A stretch of 64,000 bases of DNA from Jackrogersella multiformis (Eukaryota; Ascomycota; Sordariomycetes; Xylariales; Hypoxylaceae): contig CADCXD010000010.1 in the NCBI GenBank assembly GCA_902806575.1, positions 1,922,001 to 1,986,000 of the forward strand, written 5' to 3'. Positions 32,313 through 45,900 of this stretch are shown here, piece after piece (position 1 is the first letter of the stretch; each line of letters opens with the position of its first letter). Under the pieces are notes generated by a model. It saw only the letters and a program-made list of their open reading frames with translations. It did no database searches and was not told the origin of the DNA. The position numbers and the translations under genes are program-made.

Positions 32313-32938
32313 TCACTCAATCTCGGAAACGAGCGTCTTCTCGTATGATGAAATGTCTAAGTCCTCTGCGGACCAAAGAACAAGAGCCTGCACTCCGACG
32401 TTCGCCGCATAAGATCCTGTCGTTGCTTTGGCAATTGTCTGCTTGATAGACGTGACGTATCCTATTAAATGAACCCATTGACCTATATCCGTATGTTCGG
32501 ATTTGAGGTTCTGAAGAAGAAGCGTAACATCGGCGCCGACTTTGACTTTGACTTTATTTTCCTTAGGATGCTCATGCTGAAGAGTTAATATGGCTGAATG
32601 AGTCGAATATCCAGTTACGCTAATGATGCCATTAGTGCACATACCGAGCAGAAGAAAAACTCAAGACTCAAGATTCAGGACTCAGAACTCAAGAGGTCGA
32701 GGTCAAGGTCAAGGGTCATGTCTAGTCGCCACCTTTTAGTCTTCAGAAGCTGCCATCACGAACCACGGCGTCTGCTGGATACACGGGGGTTGCGGAGGTA
32801 GTGAAGTTGACCTGGCCTGGAAATAAGACGATTGAAGATGCAGTCTTACCATCCCAGAAATCTAACCTTGTCCCCCACGTGCCTTGTAGGGAGACTTGAG
32901 AGGAGGCATCGCACCGAAGGAGGAGGCCCACTGGACAT
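32313..32938 (-). CDS. ten1: Ten1-like subunit of the telomere-capping CST complex
   Basis: Exons are 32850-32938 and 32313-32619, giving 131 aa. The 230-nt intron (GTAAGA donor, ATTAG acceptor) joins VGDKVRFLG to CVTGYSTHSAILTLQHE, which restores the first beta-strands of an OB fold. Further features typical of fungal Ten1 are the VKVKVGADVTLLLQNLKSE block, IGQWVHLIGYV and the VQALVLWSAEDLDISSYE C-terminal strand and helix. Ten1 binds Stn1 and, with Cdc13/Ctc1, protects telomere ends and regulates fill-in synthesis. Ten1 is small and poorly conserved, so this rests on overall pattern. The intron holds short CAAGGTCAAGG-type repeats and is long for this window. Divergent from snf7. Confidence 0.82.
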
Positions 32939-33775
32939 TTGGTATTTGGTATTTGGTTTTTGGTACGAGCAGAAGAAGACCTCAGCTATAGATGAAGCTT
33001 TACTTATACTCTAGGTAGAGGTATGTATGTAATATTTATAAAGTTTTCCTAATTATTAGGCAAACTTCTTTCAAATGTTCACGGCTTTTTAACTTTCCGA
33101 GGTTATCAGTTATCAGTTATCACAATTATCAGGAGTTAACCTACCTACATAGTAGAACCTAGAAACTAGATGACTAAGCACCCGGTTGAACCCCGGTTCG
33201 GGAAAGGTCAAGGTCAACTGGTCAGGCGGAGATCCACTATCTTTTTGGGCAGGCGGCGGGCGGCGGGCAGCAGGCACCTTGTAAGTTGTCGCTCCCTAGT
33301 CGCTCTTGTTACTTGAGGCGTCATCTAATCATCCACACCTTACTACTTCCTACCTGATCTGCCTATCTGTATCTGCCTACCTCCTACCTATCTACTTCTA
33401 TCTATCTAATCCTGAGTCAACTAACTCTTCCTTTCTATTTATCTGCCTAAACCTTCAACAAATCTAATCTCGTGACAACCGCCAACCACTTCACCGTCTC
33501 GATACCTCAACATTAATTACGAATTTCCGCGCTCGGATACCTAGGTACCATACCATATCTTCAAGTCGTCTACCTTTTCTTAGACATTAGACACGGTATC
33601 AAAAGCGACGTCATCTCCCCAACTACCATCCTACCGTCAATTCGACCCCGCGATCGATATCAACCTCGGCATCCTATCAAGACCTTAAGACCCTTTCCTA
33701 GCCGGCACCTCTCAAAATACCCAACGCCAAATCGACCTCAGCTTCGACAAGTACACCCCGATCACCACAATCACC
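32939..33775. promoter_or_regulatory. shared upstream region of ten1 and snf7
   Basis: An 837-nt spacer between divergent genes. It contains a G-rich tandem (GGCGGGCGGCGGGC, 33252-33268) and then about 400 nt of pyrimidine-rich DNA (CTACCTACCTATCTACTTC type) that continues as the likely snf7 5' leader. Confidence 0.55.
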
Positions 33776-34645
33776 ATGTCTGGCGTGTGGGGCTGGTTTG
33801 GCGGCGGCGCTGCTCAGAAGAAGAAGGATAGTCCCAAAAATGCCATCCTTGGCCTACGGGCGCAGCTGGATATGCTGCAGAAGCGCGAAAAACATCTCAT
33901 GGCACAGATGGACGAGCAGGATGCTATCGCACGGAAGAATGTTAACACGAATAAGAACGGTGAGTTGTTTACCATGTGACCACCGACGACCTCCTTCTCG
34001 TGGTCCGAGCTGACGTATGCACTGATAGCCGCGAAGGCCGCCCTACGGAGGAAGAAGGGACATGAGCACAGCCTCGAGCAGACGATATCGCAGATCGGAA
34101 CCCTAGAGCAGCAAATCAACGCTATCGAATCCGCCAACATCAACCGAGAGACTCTCGCCGCGATGGAGAGAGCAGGCGAAGCTATGAAGCACATCCACGG
34201 CAAACTCACGCCCGAAAAGGTCGACGAAACCATGTATGTTCCTCAACTAGAAACTCGGATCACATCCTTGACATTATGGCTTACTGGGATGAAACAGGGA
34301 CAAATTACGAGAGCAAAATGCGCTCAGCGAAGAAATTGTAGCGGCCATTACAAGCAACCAGATTGGGGAGCCCGTGGACGAGGAAGAACTAAACGACGAG
34401 CTCGAAGCGATGCAGCAGGAACAGCTCGACAAGAAAATGCTCGAGTCGGGAAGCGTACCGGTATCGGATGCGATCCACAGGATGCCTGCCGTCGGAAACC
34501 AGGAGAGTAAGCTTGATATGTCCTCTCATACGTCTGATATGTCTGTCGCTAATGTTTTAAAATAGTCCCAGCCAAGCAACAGGCTGTCGAGGAGGACGAC
34601 GAAGAAGCGGAGCTCCGGAAATTGCAAGCAGAGATGGCTATGTGA
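33776..34645 (+). CDS. snf7: ESCRT-III core subunit Snf7 / Vps32 (CHMP4)
   Basis: Four exons (33776-33959, 34029-34233, 34298-34506, 34566-34645) give 225 aa. All joins keep frame, with GTGAGT, GTATGT and GTAAGC donors. The N terminus MSGVWGWFGGGAA is the amphipathic membrane-inserting start of Snf7. A basic helix 1 (KNAILGLRAQLDMLQKREKHL) and long helix 2 (AAKAALRRKKGHEHSLEQ) follow. Then come the GKLTPEKVDETMDKLREQ region and an acidic C-terminal half ending EEAELRKLQAEMAM, which fits a MIM1-type helix for Vps4. Snf7 polymerises on endosomes to form multivesicular bodies and is also needed for fungal alkaline-pH (Rim/Pal) signalling. Four exons in 870 nt is dense but normal for fungi. Confidence 0.95.
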
Positions 34646-35590
34646 GAGCTAAGCTGATCAAGTCATCTGCTTACTTGCGTATTAGAAACAACGACATAAG
34701 AACCCGGAAAGGATTTCGGTTGTAGGATTCTAGAATGGCCGATAGCATGGGGAGTGGTGGTATCAACATATTTGAGCTGAGGTGAAAGTTTGGATCTCGC
34801 TGCACCGGTCCGGACAGAGCTGTTAGAGAAGCATAGCAGCTCCCTTCAACTCGTATCGACTTATTCCTGATTTTGGCGTCGGCGTTGTGAGATCACGGTT
34901 CTTCATTGGCGGTTACTCATTTTCAGCATGTCCAGTTGGCGGATAAGAGATGTTCTAGTCTACCTACATACTAACTTATTGAAAATCTTACTGGTGCGAG
35001 TCCAATCTTTGAGACGCTGAATCCTAATATATCTTATCGCCGGCGAATATCACGATCGACTTGATGGAAACCAGCATGTTATCCCTCATATCATCACCCC
35101 CTGGCCGAAGAGGTCCGAATCAAATAAGAATATTTACACCCATATAGATTACCACGAATCGTGAGGTATTAACAGAGCTCATTGAAAACAAGTTGTACCA
35201 AATGTATCACAATCTGACAGTTGCCCCCTTTTTTTAATTTGAGAACCATACACGACGTAACCTACCCACCTAGATAACTGACAATATCCCATTACCGCTC
35301 AGTCTTTTAATTTTCAACCCATGATCACATGTTTTGTTTAGATTATAAGAGACTATTTAAAGATGAATTACTTTTCCTCTACGTCGCATAGCCCATAACA
35401 CTGTTTTAATGTACGGTCACTTCATATGCCTGAGTACCTATATCAAGGGTTATTGTGTCATCTATTTCTCTTTTCAGGATAGTCAAATAAAATTCATTCA
35501 GTTTTATTTGTTATTTTATACAATTTAGAATGTAGGAAAATTATGCCACGCCAAATCCTCCAACATCAACAAGCCTCGGCAGTGTCTGTC
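34646..35590. other. intergenic, AT-rich
   Basis: Downstream of snf7. Nothing coding recognised. AT content rises toward 35.3 kb. Confidence 0.45.
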
Positions 35591-35915
35591 GGTAACAGAA
35601 TAGATTGCATCTGTATTGGAGCCATCATTAGACACTTTCAAGTAACTCATTGAGAAAGAAGTGTCAGGTAATGTTTTAACGGTTACTGATACTACAATGC
35701 CATTTGTACTCCTACCACCTCCGCGAAGTGCCCAGAACAGCTCGTTGTTGTCATTATCATCCGCTGTAGTAAACTTAGATAACAACCTCCTCATACTCGA
35801 GCACTTGGTCAGCGGCAAGGCCAATCTAGAGGATAAGGGGCCATCGCCATCGCCTTGGGTATATCCGCCGGCAAAACCTACAGTCGGACAGTTACCCTCG
35901 ACTGAGGGACGGAGG
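35590..35915 (-). pseudogene. relic of an FAD-linked (berberine-bridge-like) oxidoreductase
   Basis: Read on the minus strand, one frame gives CPTVGFAGGYTQGDGDGP followed by SSRL. A second frame then gives GLAADQVLEYEEVV, and the first frame resumes with NNELFWALRGGGRSTNG and IVVSVTVKTLPDTS. Together these are consecutive blocks of the FAD-binding PCMH domain of VAO-family oxidoreductases, split by at least two frameshifts and stops. No start, covalent-FAD or C-terminal BBE segment is found. It is an eroded fragment of about 110 codons, likely from a secondary-metabolism or sugar-oxidising type gene. Confidence 0.7.
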
Positions 35916-35941
35916 TGACGTGGGAAGGCAAGAAATTATGA

Positions 35942-36130
35942 GATGCCTTTCCGAAAACCCTTAGCGGCAAAGGCATGGTTGAGAAGATGGCTGAGGACGA
36001 GGGATGTCTCGAACGAGGATATTGTACTTTTGAGCATGGCACATATGGAATGAAGTTTGAATTACTCGATTCAGATGTTGAAGAGGCGATGAGAAAATTG
36101 TTCAGCTTCTGTGTATCATCGATGGCCTAA
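35942..36130 (+). pseudogene. possible relic exon, unknown
   Basis: A plus-strand frame of about 62 codons reads KGMVEKMAEDEGCLERGYC then TFEHGTYGMKFELLDSDVEE and ends at TAA 36128. It is protein-like, but no partner exon or family is recognised. It sits beside the FAD relic, so it may be part of the same decayed accessory segment. Confidence 0.2.
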
Positions 36131-39100
36131 CTAGTTTGTAGTGACTGTGTCAACCAACCGATATGTGCCCTGCCTGTACACGAGAATCTTCTCAGTTGTA
36201 CAATTTCAGAAGATGATCATCCATACCTAGGTACGCTCTAAATGATGGTGGCTGTAGGTATAGTGTTTCGTAGACCTTCTCATCCTCTGCTTTGTCGCAC
36301 CTCTGGATTCTAGTTCTAGATGGTTCATAGTGTCAAGGGACACATTGAAGGCACTTAGGTTCCCGGTGACCCACAGCCCCTTCTCAGGACAAGTTTGTGG
36401 TTCTCACGGTTCCAGATTCTACTTATCCTTCTAGAATCAAAGAAGCTATTCGGGTGACGCGTACCTCAAATCGGCAATAGATTGACCTAGCCTCACCCTA
36501 TTTATACGGACATCGGTGGACAGAATACTCTTTGATGAGCTCGAGAGCGATGACAAGTTCAACACTACAATCGCAAATTGTCTGAAGTATACCACTAATG
36601 GTGGCGAAACCAACATTGTACAAGCCCACAAAAAAGTATAGTAGTAAGGGGTCCTCCAGGGGCGTCCCTTCTAGGAGTCAGGACTATAAGAGGAAGGTGA
36701 AGCAGGGCTCCCTTATCTACACTTTAAATGATTTGAGGGTCATACTGGTCACTATATAATACTTACACTTCACTAAACTACTGTATACCTTCATCTTTCA
36801 CTCTGTTTCTATAATAACCTAACATTAACTCGCTCAAGTCCTTTAACCTAAGCTTTCAGGGGTTAGTAACAAGAGTCGTCTGGGAGAACTTAACTACTGA
36901 TAATAAAATATAAACTCTAGGTACATAAACGTTAACAGATCATATTTAATGGATAAATAACTATTTAACCAAAGTAACTATAATCCTGATTTTTTATTGT
37001 TAACGATACACCTGTAATCACTTAAACAACTTTCAGTTATTAAAAGTTAAGTTAAAAGATTCATACCTTAAATATGGTTAAATATCGACGGCAATATGAC
37101 CTTTATATTATTTAGCACTGAGTAATAATTAATCTGAATAAATAAATTTACGTGCTCCTTGTTAAGCTTATCGAGTTAACTTGGCCCACTGCAAGAAGTC
37201 ATATTATATCAAATGCCACCACATATTAAATTCTCTAACCTAAGTATTAATACTGAATATAACCAATACAGGGAAAAGAGCTGGTGCCTTCTTACCTACC
37301 CAGTTTCTAATAAATACTTGCCTAAATGCAATGACATGTGAGAATTTTTCATATAATTACAATGGGCATATATGTATAAGCGCTATTGCACCTGTAGGAA
37401 TCACCAGGGCATTAACGGTCTGCCGATACCCATTCTCAAGGCAATAGTTATCAAGCTCCCGGAATATAGACTATAATTATGATTGTACTACGGGCTACTT
37501 ATTAATGGTTTGGATGATATTCTAGACTAGTTACTGTTAGCAAAAGAGAGGTTATACTTTATAGGTTATACTTTAGTAATGATAGTGCTCTTCTACGGTG
37601 GTGGGAAAAGTTAAAGCAGAAGTAGGTATGTAAGATACATGTAGGAGTACCTAGGTAGTAAACATAGTATCATGCGTAGCTACGACAAGTTCTCGGGATG
37701 TAACCACGAGCCGGCAACCAACCGTTAGCCGGATATCGCGAAGGTATATTAAGCCGAGTTGATAGGAGGTTTATTCCATGAATCTTCGAATACTTCCTAT
37801 TAGATATGACGCATCAAGACCAATCGATATTTATGACACGTACCTTTTATCATGTAGATAGAAGTGAGGCCGGGACTGAACTAGGAACTTAACAATAATA
37901 CTTAAAGGAACTTGACTTAGTAAACCTAGGTTACAAAGGTGATCAATTGTTATAGTTATTTTCTATCACCTGTTAGTATAAACGCGACATGTATATGTAC
38001 CTAACTATATTTATAGACATTAGCCATAAAACCCAAACTCACCTAGGTTAAGAGGTTTGAAAGTTGAAGCGGAAGTACAGTTTTTAGCCCTATTATAGGA
38101 ATAGGTTATCTGGTAAGGAGTAAAGAGTAAACTACAAATTACGATCGATCTCAGAGCACTCACTTCCACGTGCGAATTTATACATATACGGTCCTTTTTT
38201 TCATTAGGTATTATGTGCAACACACCTTAACCTAAGATGACTTGCCTTACCATAGCCGAAAATTTAGGCTCGATTGCTCGGTCTTGTTGAACACGTAGTT
38301 GGGCTTTTCCTTGGGCACATTGAAGTCATCCCTTGGTGTCACCCACGCAGAAATTTGTTAAAATAAATTGTTTGTGATAAAGTAGAGGTACCTGGTAGTT
38401 ATCGTTTATCAAAATGTATCGCCAATATGCAATAATGGGAGTTACCAAATCGGGATAAATCTCTTCGGGCGGAAAGGGGACGGGAGCGATTTATCTATTT
38501 ACCGGTAGGTACCCCTACCTAGCTACCTAGGTACTTATTGTTCGATTCACGTGATACGCTAGGACCGTTTGTCTTTATCGATAGGCTCTTCTTACCATAT
38601 TTTTATCTTTTTATCTTCTTAGGAGGTGAGTTCTCCCTGTTCTCGTGCCAATTCATCATAATTATTTGTCAATCAGCCTCTCTTCCGATTCCTCGAAATT
38701 CGCCAATATCTTTTACTCATCCACCACACACCATTCCGCATCAATTTATCATGTTGCATTAACTTTTCGACATGCCATACCGGCGGGTAGGAAGGCCGTT
38801 CAATTAAACTGAGGAATTGAGGGTTTAAGACAAGATCTCGTCCAGCTGTCAGTCCAATGAAGGACTAGCAATTCCCGCCTACGGCTCGCCCCACAAAGTG
38901 GTTGGCTGCCGTGGTGGGATCCAGAAAAGTGAAGCCAACGAGGACGACCACGTTGCACATAATTACTAGCATCGGTAATCATGCACGCTGCAATGATCCT
39001 GCCGGTTGGGCGGTTTCTACCCACCGCGGCCAATTCAGGGGACCATCTGGACACTTGCTTCTTCTCATGGTTTCATCCGCGAAATAGTCGTTGGAGACGG

Positions 39101-39930
39101 ACGGCCTGTTGAAGCCCAATCGTCCTGATTCTCGTTATCATCTTGAATATCCGCTGCTGGCCGTGGCCAAGTGGTCATGCATGATGCTGTCAAACTTCAC
39201 CCACCTCATCCACTTCCACTACTTTCTCGATTTCACCGGATCTTTCATGCGTGGGTCTGACCCATTTCTGTCTGCTTGCAGCAACCAGTCCCTATCGATT
39301 GTTGGGCCATTACCAGCTTCCCTGTCAAGTCAGAATTATTGCCTTTCACTTGGTACTGTATTATACCATGGTCTGCTCTAGTCTCCAGATCTACCTAGAT
39401 CTATCCCAACCTCCTTCGCGACGTGGCGCCAATGCTGTCGTGTCCATCGGCAAACCCTTGAAGCACTATATTGACCACAGGGGGCTTCTTGAGATCTCAC
39501 TCCACTCCGACTTATTCAAGTCGTGGGGTATGTCCCATCTAGGTAGTCCCTCTCGAGGTAGGCATTCAATCACATAGACATCCATCTTACATCTTTTCTC
39601 GGCTTGGTCAAACGCCATTCCATGGTTCCGAGCTCGCATTGAGACAATTATTTTACACATCATACGCCAGTCCTCTGTCCACTCAATTCGCTTTCCTCCC
39701 ATCCATTGTCAAAGTCGTAATCGTTTTCATAGGCAGAGCCTACATTTGTTTGGTCTGCCACCGCCTAATTGTCCACATTTCGCACGGAAGAGATACCCAA
39801 CAGCTAGAATTTGATAGTTCGCCATCCAATTGTCTGGTGCGGGTTTTGCGAATACCCACCCACATTACACCTCATAGGAAACAATCGGGATAGTTTTTAA
39901 ATCACCAACGGGTCCTTATTCCAACGAACC
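36131..39930. other. AT-rich gene-free segment, possible degraded transposon DNA
   Basis: Roughly 36.7-38.3 kb is strongly AT-rich with no frame longer than about 70 codons. That fits old DNA decayed by C-to-T change, including repeat-induced point mutation. A moderately GC segment at 36641-36760 (GGGGTCCTCCAGGGGCG, then a TATATAATACTT box) could be part of a solo LTR, but no direct flank duplication was found by eye. From 38.5 to 39.9 kb composition is normal; frames there show no family features. Confidence 0.4.
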
Positions 39931-42900
39931 ATGGCAGATCTAGAAGGAATTGCGTATTGTCCTGCTCGGAGCGATCCACTTTCAAATGTTCAGGTAACTG
40001 ACTTCTCACACGTACAAATTCTGGAGATCCAAGACTCGGAAGAAGAAATTGAAGATAAAGGTACTTTATAACTGGATACCATAGTTGACCCATATGCGCT
40101 AATATGCCTCGTAGTCGGTGAGAGTGAGCCAGAAGATGATGATGTAAATGAAGGCCAATCCGTGCCTGCTACACCCCAGAAATCTCCATCTTTGGAATCT
40201 TCACCTGTGGTGAAGTCGAAAAAGGCAAAGAAAGCAAAGGTAGGGAAGCCCGAACCAAAAGAGCCCACGCCAGTCAAGGAGACCGCTCCACTCGGGGCAA
40301 AAAAGAAGAAGAACGCCAAAAAGAAGGAAAAGAGAAAAGATAAGGCTAAAAGTAAGGCCGGAAATGCAGTGAAGGATATGGAGCCGAACGCAAATTCGTC
40401 AGAACCTCTACCGCTGCCAGCAGCGGAAGCCGTCCCAAAGGAGTCGCCACCAACGCCATCGGCCGACACTGAAAAGCCAGAGGATGCATCGCCACTACCC
40501 CAACCAGCAGGCCCGGAGCTTGTCGCGACAGCAAGTAAAGAAGCTGAGGCTGATACACAGCCGGGACCTCAGGCTGAAGTGTCGAACGAGGGTGGTGAAA
40601 GCAAGGAGCTAGACGAAAAGAGTGCTCCAGCAGATGTCGCGCCGACAAACGAGTCCGCAGATACGTTAGCTGTGCAACAACCCGGCGAATCAGAAGTTTC
40701 AAAGTCTCCCCCAGCGCCTTCAGAAGAACCCAATGCTCTAGAGAAACCCGACAGCGCCTCAACTCTAGTCGAACCTCATTCGGAGGCTGCTGCTACTGAG
40801 CAGATGGACAAGCAAACGGTAGCCGAAGTCATACCAGAGCTCGTGAAAGAAGTCGATAGTACTGCACTTGATAGCACGGCGTCGACTGTAGAACAGTCCA
40901 GTGCACCCGAAGCATCAGAATCTCCTTCAACACCTTTAGATGATGCCCAAACTCTAAAGGAGTCCGGAGATGTTCCAGCTCCGACTGAAAGTGAGGTTGT
41001 TCCTGAGCAGACGGCAACCGAAGTTATATCAGAGCCTGCACAAGGGACTGATAGCACTGCATATAGCAGTATTCCACCAGCTGCGGAACAGCCTGATGAG
41101 CCAGAAGCACCAGACCCTCCGCCAGCGCCGTTAAACGAAACCGAAACTTCGAAGGAGCCCGAAAGTGTTGCAACTCCGGTTGAAAATGGTGATGTTTCTA
41201 AGGAAACGAATGAACCTGCGAAAGGGGCCGACGGCACCACACCTGATAGTACTGTGCTAGAACAGTCTGACAACATGAATGAACCAGAATCTGCCTCGGC
41301 CCCTTCGAATGAACCTGAGAATGCTTCAACCCCAGCTGAGAATGAGGCTGCTGCCGAGAAAACGGATGAGCAGATAGCAACCGAAGTTATACCAGAGCAT
41401 GCGCAAGAGACAGATGACACTACAACTGACAACCCTGCATCAATTATAGAAAAGCCTAGTGAACCAGAAACATTAGATGCCCCATCGGTGCCTTCAGAGG
41501 GACCTGAAAGTGCCCCAACCCCAGCTGAACCTCCAAATGAGGACACTGCTAAACAGACGACAACCGATGTTACACCAGACCCTACAGAAGAGATCGACAG
41601 CACTATAGCTGATAGCCCTACGCCAGTTGAGCCTCCAAATGAAGTTTCTGACGAAAAGCCTACAGAGCAAGAAACGCCGGGGGCTATAGAGAAGGAATCA
41701 TCGGAAGCGACGAGTCAGTCAGCTGGGGATACTGATGTTCTACCGCAGGCCGAGCCGGAAAGTAAACCTTCGAGTGAAGAACCTCATGAGAAAGAGGCAC
41801 CGGAACCAACACCGCAACCTGTGAGTTTAAATATACAACATCCTTGAACCCTCACTTGTCGCGTTATCCTCTACTTCAATGACGTACCTAGTTAAATAGC
41901 ATTTGTGGTATCGAAAATCACTGACGTCGCATCATAGATTCCAACTACTGAGACTTCTGAGCCGCCCGAATCGGAAAAGCCAGATATCGGTACTGACGAA
42001 CAAGAAAACAATGATGCTGAGAGTAACGCCCCCGTTAATACTTCGTCGTCTAGTGAGGAACCTCCGGCTTCCGAGGAGCAGCCGCCGGCTCCAGTCGTCA
42101 TCGAGGAAGTGAAGACCGTTGAAGCAGTCTCAGATGAACCTTCACTCAGTAATGAAAACGACACAATTAGCGCCGGGGCCGAGGCTGATAGCAAACCAAC
42201 CCCTGCTGAAGCAAAACCCGAGCACACTCTTGAGCAGCAAAAGTCGGAAACACCACAAGAGTCGCAATCGGAGTCACAAGCAGAGCCGGGTGGAGAGAAA
42301 CCTGAGCAGACCGCTGAGCAACAGAAGTCAGAAGCATCACTTGACAATACCGAATCCCTGCAACAAGAACCCGCACTAGAGCCACAGGTAGCGAAACTCG
42401 AACAGGCGCCTAAACATGAACAGCAAGAACTAGAAGCTCCGATTGACAGTGCTGTAACAGCGCAACCACAAGAATCTACGCCAGATGAGTCACGAGAACA
42501 GTCACAACCCGAGCCACAGTCAAAGCCTCAAGAAGTGAAGCCTGAAGAGAAGCATGAACATGCTCCTGAGCACCAGGAATCAGAAGTGCCTGTTGACAAC
42601 ACCGAATCACCGCAGGAACAAAAGCCTGAACCACAGGTAGAGAACCCCGAACAAGCTGTTGAGCAGCAACAGCCAGAGAAAGGACCAGGAGCTCCGGTTT
42701 CCAACGCTGAAATACTGCAAGAACTAACCCTAGAGCCACAACAAGAGTCACAGTCGGTGCCGCAAGATGAGAAACTTGAGCATATCCCTGAGAATATCCC
42801 TGAGCAGCAAGAGGTTGAAACACCAGTTGAAAATGCTGAAACAACACAGCAACAAGAGCCTGAGAAACAAGTAGAGCCATCAGAGTCACAAGACACAGAG

Positions 42901-45900
42901 CGGACGCAGCCAAAGGAAGCGTCACAAGCACCACAAGAGGAGCTACCACCAGCAGATAAGCCGTCAGATGAACCAAGTCACGACGACGAGCCCCAACGGG
43001 ATCAATCTGCCTCGGGTATTACGAGCACCGCTGAGGAGCCTCAGGGCGAGACTATTGAACAAGGGTTAACGCTGGCCACCGACATAGCAGTTGTTCCAAA
43101 ACTTCAAACGAAAGAAGCCAAGGATACGCCAGCGGCTGAACCAGTTGAATCTACGGTGCAATCCGAAGAGCAAATAGCCGAGATTGCTAAACCGGAACCG
43201 ACCGAAACCCCGGAAACGGCGGAAACAAAACAATTAGATGATAACAAACTCCCAGACCTACCAGCTACCGAGAGCGGTGATGTTAGCGAACCAATCGCAG
43301 TGTCGTCTGCCCCTGTTCCCGAGGATAAGGCGCTAGACACCCCCGAGCCCGTGGATATCGCTGAGGAAAATACCCCTAACGTCGAGCCAGACGCTAGTGC
43401 TCCTCTCCAGACAACTCAAACCTTGGACGAGCAAAGTGAAAATACGGAAACACTTGGAGAGAGCGATAGACCTGAAAAGTCCACGGCCACACAAGAAGCC
43501 CAGCCGAAGCAGGTCGACTCTACACAGAGTAACGAGACTTCCGAAGCCGTGTCAATTCCGGATGTCAGTGAGGGAGCAACCAACGAAAGCCCTGCTAATA
43601 CCTCAATCGAAAGTGCCGGAAAACCTGAGGATGCTCCAGGTCCTGAAGCGGAATCTAGCGGTGACAGTGCCACACTCGAAGACGCAGCACCTACAGTTGA
43701 TAAGAAAGTTGATGAGATCCCTACTACTGTTTCTCAAGAGGCAACTAGTCTTTCCGCACATGATTCTACCTCCGCACCAGAAGCTGGCTCACAGGAACAG
43801 GCTGCTACCGTAGAAGAACCCATCCCTCAAGAACAGTCTATCCAAGATCAGCTGCCTATTTCGACAGACATCTCGAATAAACCGGAAATTGCCGAAGTAC
43901 AAGATAGTGACGATGAGAAACATGATGCTACTCTACCAGAGTCTACTTCCGAAGACCAAGTTCCTTCGCAGGAGGCTGGCTCCCATGAAAAAACCGCAGT
44001 GCAAACGCAGGAAGAGATAGGTAGCCCAGGAGATACAACGACCGACGAAGCTGTACAACCTGTCACTACGGACTCAGCGTCACCGGCCGATGATAGTACT
44101 AAGCAACCGGTCCTACCTTCCGATGTGTCTGTCCAAGAAGCTAATGCTGAATCTATTATCGATACCAATGAGAAATCAGCCCCTGAAGCGGCGTCGGTGC
44201 CTGTTAGTGAGGCTATCCAAGAGCCTGTCCAAGAGCCTGTCCAAGAGCCTGTCCAAGAGCCTGTCCAAGAGCCTACTCCAGAAAAAATACCATCCGAGCT
44301 ACCAGCAACAAGCGAAGGCAGTCAGGTGGAATCGCAACCAACAGAAGCGGTGGACAAATCATCTATTGAATCATCAACTATCGTAAAGCCTGAGCTGACT
44401 ACTGTTGAGCCGGAGGCAACCCTTATTGAAGAGACTCCTGCTGTTGAAGCAGAGCCAATAGAAGCAGGAGAGGATAAAGACATCGCTGAGACATCTAATG
44501 TCACTGAGAAGTCAACGGAAATAAATGCATCCTTGCCGACAGATCAAGAGGCGGTTGGTCCTTCGACATCAGGTCCGTCCCAGAACGAACTTCCCGCGTC
44601 TGAGCAATCTCTCGATACCCAACAGCAAGAGCAAGCACAAGACCAACCAGAGCCCGTGACGGAGTTAGCGGCGGAAACCACTTCATTTGAAAACGACGCC
44701 CCTATTGTTGAGACTCAAAATTCTGAAGAGAAGCCTCGCGATGATGACGCAGCTGTTATTGAGGGAGCCCAGACCATCGAAGATTCTAAGCCTAAGCCCG
44801 AAGTATCAGCTACCGTTGAACCAGAGCCGCCTACCTTTGAGTCGGCTCCCACTATTGAAACGGAGCCAACTACAACTGAAGGAGATAGAGACATTCCCGC
44901 AGAATCTGAGACTATCGGAGACTCTGGTCCATCATTTAAACATGAGCCTGACGGCCATGTCGCGCCACCTGCAGCGGATTCCCAAACTGAAAATGCGGAC
45001 ATCGATGATGACTTTGTTGTCATCGAGAAAGCCGACGGAAGCGCGCCAAATGAAGCCGCAGTGAACGCGGAGCAGAGTGTAATATTGAACGAAGAGCCTG
45101 TTGCGAAAAACTCGGATGGTTTAATTGAAGAGCCGGTCGCTGTCTCCTCTCAGTCACTTACTGAGCAATTGCCATCTGAAGAACAAAAAGAGCCCCAAGT
45201 TACAGCTAGCGAAGACAAGGTTTCTGGTGAAGTCTTAGCCACTCCCGATGACCCTCAAGAGCTTCCAAATGATGGCAACGAAGTCACTACAAATGAGGCC
45301 CGCGAGCCCGAGTCACAAGATATTAATACTTCTACCTTGTCCGAAGAACCATCTGCTGGAAATGATACAAAGGATTCGGAAAATGTTGACATGAATGAAC
45401 CGAAAGATCAGCTTCAGGTGGAAACTCCGCTTAAGAATGATTCTGACAACGTCCAGCAATCTTCAGATGAAGTAGTACCGATTCAACAGCAGGGGGTAAA
45501 TGACCAGAACCCTGCTGAAGCCATCGTACAGGAACCTACCACTCATGAGGAACCACAGGTTGCACCAATTCCATTGGATCAAAAGGCTCTTGCGACGAAA
45601 ATCGATACCGCGGATAAGCAAGAGGGGCAGGCTCCCGACGCCAATGATGCAGTTGGTGATGTCAATGAATCCGCAGTGCCACCCCCTTCAGACGATACCA
45701 AGCCTGAAGATTCCAAGCCAGAAGATCATAAGCAAGATACCGTCGAAGAATCTGCACCAAGTCAAGATACGGCTGAACAACAGACTGAACAGAATGTCGA
45801 CGCCGTTGGTCCTCCCGGACACACGGAGAAAGACACATCCGAACCTGCTTCAGTTGCTACTTCTGCCATTGACGCTTCGGCCGACGCTCCAGTCGACGAC

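Noticed and set aside
36641..36860. Solo LTR of a retrotransposon
   Set aside because: A TATA-like box and GC patch are present, but no terminal TG..CA pair or target duplication could be fixed by eye; kept only as a possibility in the AT-rich segment.
40776..41603. 275-codon antisense frame of Ser/Gly/Val-rich sequence
   Set aside because: It mirrors the Glu/Pro/Ser repeats of the giant gene on the plus strand and has no independent features.
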